64,000 bases of DNA from Acanthaster planci (lineage: Eukaryota > Echinodermata > Asteroidea > Valvatida > Acanthasteridae): positions 1,109,498 to 1,173,497 of the forward strand of contig NW_019091419.1 in NCBI RefSeq assembly GCF_001949145.1. Direction: 5' to 3'. The notes under the pieces are model-generated. The model ran no database searches, was not told the DNA's origin, and saw nothing but the letters and a program-made list of their open reading frames with translations. Of the stretch, positions 58,616-64,000 are shown piece by piece. Position 1 is the stretch's first letter. Every line of letters starts with the position of its first letter. Both the position numbers and the translations under genes were made by a program.

Positions 58616-61020
58616 GAAAATGACTGGTAAATTCTGTCCATTTTTGACTGCAGAGGGGACCAACAACTTTGGAAAGACATGCACTATACATGCACATGTG
58701 AAGTGCTCTACTGTTATGTTCAAACTACAACCTGCATGCCAGTGTATGTCCATAAATGTTGCGGGGTGAAATACGCAACCATTGGGGTACGGCAAACCCG
58801 CTATTGTGACTGGCTCTCCCTAGGCGTTTGTTTTCAGGGAACTCCTCTTAGGCCCCCCCCCAATCTTTGGTTTCTGGTCAGCGTGCATGTCATCGTAGAC
58901 CTGCACATCGTCATAATGAAAAGTTTTTAATTTGGTCTAATACGAAGTCCAAAAGCTGCCAAACTTGCTTGATTGACTGGAATCCTGCTACTGTGTATTT
59001 TTAATGTGTTTTAGATGGGGTACGGTTCAGTAATATGTACAGTAAAGGAGCCCTCTAGGCCCTCATACATTTAGCCCGGCATTTTTTTTCAGATTACGTC
59101 ATTTCTGTGTTATACATTTATATCTGGGAACCACACAAACGAGATGATCTTATGTCCTGTGTACATCTACAAGCTGGAAATGCTTTTAAGCAGTAATTAG
59201 TGAGGGGGCCAGTCTATTTCAGTGTTGGTAGTGGCAGTACCTACGCATGCAGTCGCAATTCGTGCATTACACGTACATCACTTCTACGAAAAAAAAGTGA
59301 GGGCCAAAAAAAGGTGTTGCCTCACCACTTTTGGAGCCAGCCCCTGACCAGAAACCTGGAGACTTTTCTCTTTTGGCCTTAACATGCTTACTTTGCATTA
59401 TTGAATAACCACTAGGCAAATGTTGTCAGGAAATAGAAATTGAAGATTTTACTCAAACCAACGGGGATCATGGGATATTACTTGAACCTAATGACTTTTA
59501 AGTGTGACGACAATCATAGGTGTGTCGTGAAGACTTTGTGTTAATTTTTTAACATGGAAATAAAGTTGACTGAAGGATGGCATTGATTGGTTTCCCTTCC
59601 CATAGCAACCGTGGCAGGAAGAATATCCATTGTGTTTCCTTGTCCAGAAACTGATGCAGTTGACCTGAGAACAAGGCTGTGCAGGAACCACCCCAGGGGC
59701 TGCAGAGTCTGCCGTGCACAGAATACTGCATGACTAGGATCTGTCGACATCGGTACAGTGGTACGTCATTCTCTTTGTAGCCGTTTGCAGATTGGCAGAA
59801 TGGATGATGTAATAGTCAGAGATGCCACTTTTTCAGTTTTATCAGGATTTCCCTTTTTTGTCAAACAGACCTCCAAAATTCCGATTTTCCCTTCTGACTC
59901 AAAACAAAAGGCCCCAAAAAACCACAAACGTGAATGCATGGAGTTCCACCTCTATAAATTCCAGTTCAATAACAGTCGCACGCGGCATGCATGTGTACAG
60001 TTCTTTTCCTGTAGTAGCCTTAAAAACAAGGCTGCTTTGGTCTGCATGATCGTTGAAAGGGCCGGAGATCCAGCAGCTCCATGCATACCAAGTACTGCAC
60101 AGCACAGTGAACTGTCTGAACACGCACCTTGTGTGGGTGTATGAGTCGATTTGTGCTTGCTGCACTTCGCCGCCCTGTGCACCTTTTGTGGGCTTTTAGG
60201 GCATGCTGAGGTCACTTATCACACAGCCTTGAATTCAAGTCTATCATGTCAGTCAGTGGTTCCCAATCGCAGTGGTTGTATGAATAGGAATATTGTACAT
60301 AGCAAGTCGGGAATCAACTACTCTACGGTCGGGCACTTGTGTTTTGGCAGGCCGCGCAAGGCTGTCGATCGATGTCTATAACCATGCTGCAACGTAACCT
60401 TGCATGGTTTGGAGTTAAAACTTTCACGATATACATGTACTTCATGCAACAGATTTTGACAAAATACGGAAATACAGTCGAACCTCATTAATAAGAGCGC
60501 TGTTAATACAGTGGACTCTCAGTACAACGAGCTTGGGTAAGACGAGACTCCGGTTTAGATGTGCATATTTGCCAGTCCCGACTGAATTGTGCACATTCCT
60601 ATGAGGGACAAAATGCGTAATACAAGCTCGAATGTCACAAGATTTCGGTTAAGACGACCTTTTTTTGCACACTGGCTGAGTGTAAATCTATTGCTATCTG
60701 TCTATTTAGCGCAAGCCTTTTTTCAGGCAATTTGTCAATCAGCCAGTCCATTCAATTTTGAAATGTGCTTCGGTAATTTATGCATATACAGTGGAACAGT
60801 GCTGCGGTTTTCTCTCACCGAATCAAGCTGTTTGTGTCCGGTGCTGAAAGAGAGAGAACAATAGGCGTTTGCGGTTCCCGTACTAAACATAGACATTCTT
60901 TTAGGAGGCTCTCGAACCGCCTGAACACAACCGAGTGCCACCAAAAGTGCTACGATATTTAGGACAGTGGTGAACAAAAGAAATCTTTCATTTGATAGAA
61001 ATACAAATGGTCAATTGTCA
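58616..61020. other. Gene-poor interval
   Basis: No coding exon is supported. The frames at 59758-60215 on both strands overlap and have no family signature. Two pogo/Tigger-like terminal motifs lie near 60475-60560 (separate entry). Confidence 0.35.
60475..60560 (+). mobile_element. Two adjacent pogo/Tigger-like terminal motifs
   Basis: CAGTCGAACCTCATTAATAA at about 60476 and CAGTGGACTCTCAGTACAACG about 45 bases later both resemble the CAGTCGACCTCGNTATAACGAG ends of pogo/Tigger (Tc1/mariner group) elements. A matching inverted right end was not found, so these may be remnants or overlapping insertions. Confidence 0.35.
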
Positions 61021-61039
61021 AGTTCTTTCTTCGCCTTTC

Positions 61040-61265
61040 ACCTCTTTGTTCCGGCTTCGATTCCCGATTTTCAGTCCACATGTGGATTGGGTTGTCAGTC
61101 CCTGCCTGATTCCGTGAGTTTTACCCTGAATATTCTTCTGGGATATTCCTTCCACCTCTAAAACTGTAACTGCTTCTCATTGTCTCCTCTCTACAGGTTT
61201 CTTCAGGTTTGCGAGCTACATGTACAGTGCCTTGGGCACTTTTGAGGTGTCTATTACCAGAAATA
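61040..61265 (+). repeat. tRNA-derived SINE, best copy
   Basis: A B-box-like GGCTTCGATTCCCG near 61052 is followed by GATTGGGTTGTCAGTCCCTG, CTCTAAAACTGTAACTGCTT, CTACAGGTTTCTTCAGG and TTGCGAGCTACATG, ending in an A-rich tail (GAAAATAAAAATAATGAC). The later blocks recur at 36019-36135 and, more degenerate, at 5965-6115, all on the plus strand. Confidence 0.7.
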
Positions 61266-61584
61266 GTTACAAATGAAAATAAAAATAATGACAAATAAAA
61301 TGATGACCAGTCCAGTTTGCAACTCCGGTTGGAATGGGAGAGAAAATTTCTACAGAACTGAACCACTGGAATTTCATTTTAGAAGAGTTCCATACTGTTT
61401 TAGGATTTCATCTGCATTACTCTTGTATTTTATGATATGATTGATTCTCAGATATTAAAGCAAAAATGGCTTTTAAGTTCAAAGAACTTGCTTTGTAGTT
61501 TCATTTGAGTTAGGAAGCGGGTGGAATATCCAAAAGTTGCTTTGTCTAACTTCTTACTATCACCTCATATTTCCTGTGCTTTGT

Positions 61585-61786
61585 CGATACAGAGTACAAG
61601 ATGTCCCATAGGTCTACCTTGATGGAGCCAATCCAATTCACCTCTTCAACGACCGCCCTTCCCTTTTGTGACTACCAGGATATTAACCTCTGTGACATCA
61701 AGGAGCTCCATCCAAGTCAGTTCAAGTCAAGCCCCAGGCAAGCTTGTCTTTCCTTTATTTCTTCCCAGTATTTTGTGAACTTGTGA
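61585..61786 (+). CDS. Possible exon of an unidentified gene
   Basis: GTCGATACAG is an acceptable acceptor. The following frame (MSHRSTLMEPIQFTSS...YQDINLCDIKELHP) is open to a stop at 61786. Composition is protein-like up to about 61735, but I recognise no family and see no good GT donor. If it is an exon, it would be terminal, or would use the GCAAGC at about 61739. Treat as a hint only. Confidence 0.2.
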
Positions 61787-61799
61787 AAAAGAGACGAAT

Positions 61800-63190
61800 T
61801 ACTGTGATCAAAGTGATTGGAATTAATGGCTTTTTATTTCTCCTTGAACATTCACTCTAATTTCATTTCCTCCAATCTTGCATTTTGTGACCTTCTTAGC
61901 CACTCAGGACAGTGTGAAAGAGAACCATTCCATGAATGCCTCAGACTGGAGTTATTTGTTTTCCCTTCCAAATTTTTGCTCTTAATTTTTTTTTTTTTGC
62001 ATGGTGGCAGCACTGGCCAGAAATTAACTGCTTATACCGGTAGGTGCATGGTCACTAAAACGAATGAGATTGGATGCTTTATACATTTGAATGGGCAGAG
62101 GAAGCCCTGCACTAGATCTTATCTTTCCCCTCACCAGTCTTCTAGCGGCAGGTGCAGTATGTACATGTTTGTGGGAATATGTCATTTCACGCTTGAGAGA
62201 GCATCACCATTCGTTATCTTCATTGATGCAACTGTAGTGCTACACGTAGTTCATGTACCAACCATGCCTGTGATTTGTGCATCTCAGTGTCTTCTTGCTG
62301 GCCACAGACAATGGTGACCCCTTCAGTTGGAATGTCAGGCCAAAGAACCTCTACCGCATCTGTATGCTAAAGTCTCAAGCCATTTACTTACAGTTCTGAT
62401 GAATTGTCCAAGGAATGAAAATCTACAGGTGTGTCATCACTTCTTTTACTGAGATGCCCACCTGGAGCTTACATCATTGACAGTGTGCTATGCATGTGTT
62501 GTCAACTCTGCCGGGTCGTCATGGTTGAACTTTCCATCAACTTTTTCTTTACTGACCCGTGGTTGAAATCTGGCCAAAGTTGAAACGGTGTGTCCTTGTC
62601 TTTTGCACTGGAACCCTTGAAGAAACAGTTTGTCAAATCTTGAAGAAAGCAGCACTATCTGTGGAATTCATGAGGGCACTGTTTTAAATCTTCAAATCTA
62701 TCGTAAGGAATTTCTTCACCAGCTCCTTATCCTGTGGCATCTGTCATTTGTTCAAGAGAGAGACCATCCCCAAAGCAAACCATGGGACGTATTACCATCC
62801 TTTGTGACAAACTTACACATCCACTCCAAGATGCTTATATACGATGTGTGGTACCAGTTGTACTAGACGACTCCTCTCCCACTAATCTAAGGTTGACGTT
62901 TTCAGTTTTACTTCAGATTCCACGTACTCTTGGGGCAACATTCACAATGTGTTCCACAACACGGTAGCATTTAGCTTTCATGTCTCCCAGTCAGGGTCAC
63001 TGGGGGAAATTGGCCTTAGTGGGATATCTTGAACCTTAACCTTGGTAGTACCAGGCTCAAGTGTATGATTGTTCGTCCCTGACTAGAAGAGTGATCATCT
63101 ATATTACATTTCTGTATCGCAGTAAAGAGCCCCATCCATTACACTTTCATTACAAGCTTGGATTGAGGCAAATGATGAACATCTTGTTCT
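61800..63190. other. Interval with no recognised gene
   Basis: Open frames at 61817-62317 and 62630-62967 are of random appearance (T-rich, no conserved motifs). A poly-T run lies near 61990. Nothing else was recognised. Confidence 0.3.
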
Positions 63191-63194
63191 TGGA

Positions 63195-64000
63195 TCCAAT
63201 GTGAACCAGCGGGAGGACTTGAGTGTCAAACTTTCCAGACCTAGCTTTTGTCTCAGCAACTTGAACCAGCCGATGGACTTGAGAATATAACCATCATAGC
63301 TCTAATCTCAGTAATGGCTGGACTTCAGCCTCAAACCATCCAAACTTGAGTGACCAGTCTAAGCTTACAAGGCTTGAATGAATTTGAGCCTTAAACAATC
63401 CGGCATGAATGACCAACCCTAGCTCTAGTCTCAGCAACATGAACCAGCAGGTGGACTTGAGCCTCTAACCATCCAGAATTGAGTGACCAACCCTAGGTCT
63501 AGTCTCAGCAACACGAACAATGAGGTGGACTTGAGCCTCAAACCATCCAGGCATGATCTGAGTGACAAGTCCTAGCTTTTGAGCCTCTTACAAGACTTGA
63601 GTAAGTTTAAGCATCAAACTATCTAGGCGTGAGTGACCAATCCTGGCTCTGGTCTCAGCATTGTGAACTAGCAGGTTGGAATGAGCCTCAAACCCTCTTG
63701 GCTTGAGTCCTGACCAGAACTGACCAGTCCTAGTTCTTTAGCCTTTTATGAGACTTGAGTGAATTTGAACCTCATACCATCAAGGCTTCAATAACAAACC
63801 CCACCTCTAGTTTCAGAAATAGCTAGACTTCAACCTCAGACCATCCAGGCTAGAGTGACTAACCCTTGGTCTACTCTCAGCAATGTGAACCAGCAGGTGG
63901 AGTGACCAATCCTAGCTGTAGTGTCAGCAACATGAACCAGCAGGCGCACTTGAGTCTCTTACCCTGCAGGCAGGAGTAACCAATCCTAGCTGTAGTCTCA
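63195..64000. repeat. Degenerate minisatellite, unit about 74 bp, runs off the window
   Basis: Phrases recur in fixed order: TCTAGTCTCAGCAACATGAACC, AGCAGGTGGACTTGAGCCTC, AACCATCCAGG, TTGAGTGACCAACCCTAG. TCTAGTCTCAG at 63424 and 63498 gives a 74-bp period. Roughly ten units with frequent indels and substitutions run to the right edge. Some units have an alternative segment (CTTACAAGACTTGAGTGAATTTGAGCC). Confidence 0.85.

Noticed and set aside
58394-58680. Repeat-protein genes on either strand over the 66-bp repeats, or a CRISPR-like array
   Set aside because: The frames follow from a repeat length divisible by three. Units are contiguous without unique spacers, and the genome is eukaryotic.
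59758-60215. Overlapping frames of 87-128 codons on both strands
   Set aside because: Both strands are open by composition, and neither shows a domain or splice structure.
62630-62967. Overlapping plus-strand frames
   Set aside because: They are in two frames with no splice signals and random-looking composition.
1-64000. A prokaryotic or phage-type gene system
   Set aside because: All supported genes are spliced animal genes. No operons, ribosome-binding-site spacing or CRISPR-type spacing were seen.

Overview
This is animal nuclear DNA. Five unrelated single-copy genes, all built from short GT-AG exons, lie on both strands and are separated by introns and gaps crowded with small transposons. 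Gene content (bleomycin hydrolase, phosphorylase kinase gamma, an SRR1-domain protein, a MIF tautomerase, exonuclease V), the very frequent ACATGTACATGT-type palindromes, and the mix of Penelope-like, Ty3/gypsy, tRNA-derived SINE and foldback elements suggest a marine invertebrate, most likely a deuterostome (echinoderm, hemichordate or lancelet). The species cannot be fixed from the sequence alone.

Layout. 247-383: last exon of an unidentified plus-strand gene whose body lies before the window. 2454-10419: complete BLMH on the minus strand (11 coding exons, 454 aa, catalytic Cys/His/Asn all present), tail-to-tail with the first gene. 12549-14872: a dead Penelope-like retroelement with inverted terminal repeats, a reverse transcriptase plus GIY-YIG frame broken by two frameshifts, and a hammerhead-ribozyme-like motif. 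21385-29453: complete PHKG on the plus strand (10 exons, 416 aa), with several foldback elements in its introns. 33213-38174: complete SRRD-like gene on the minus strand (7 exons, 394 aa). 39094-40094: MIF-family gene on the plus strand (3 exons, 120 aa), head-to-head with the SRRD-like gene across about 0.9 kb. 41837-43926: EXO5 on the minus strand (2 exons, 453 aa). 44.5-53 kb: no gene recognised; several transposon-like structures, a tRNA-like sequence and an (AAAC)n tract. 53375-58400: a decayed Ty3/gypsy element on the minus strand with gag, protease, RT, integrase and a further frame encoding two C2H2 zinc fingers. 58399-58615: a 66-bp tandem repeat at the broken gag end. 61-61.3 kb: a SINE. 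63190-64000: a degenerate minisatellite running off the window.

All exon structures were assembled by hand from protein-family resemblance, splice signals and codon phase. In each of the five genes the exon lengths sum to an intact reading frame of about the family's usual length. The genes do not form a functional cluster: protein breakdown, glycogenolysis control, a putative clock/heme-related factor, a cytokine-like tautomerase and DNA repair simply lie side by side. I see no prokaryotic-style system, operon or CRISPR array. The most unusual material is in the mobile elements and foldback structures.
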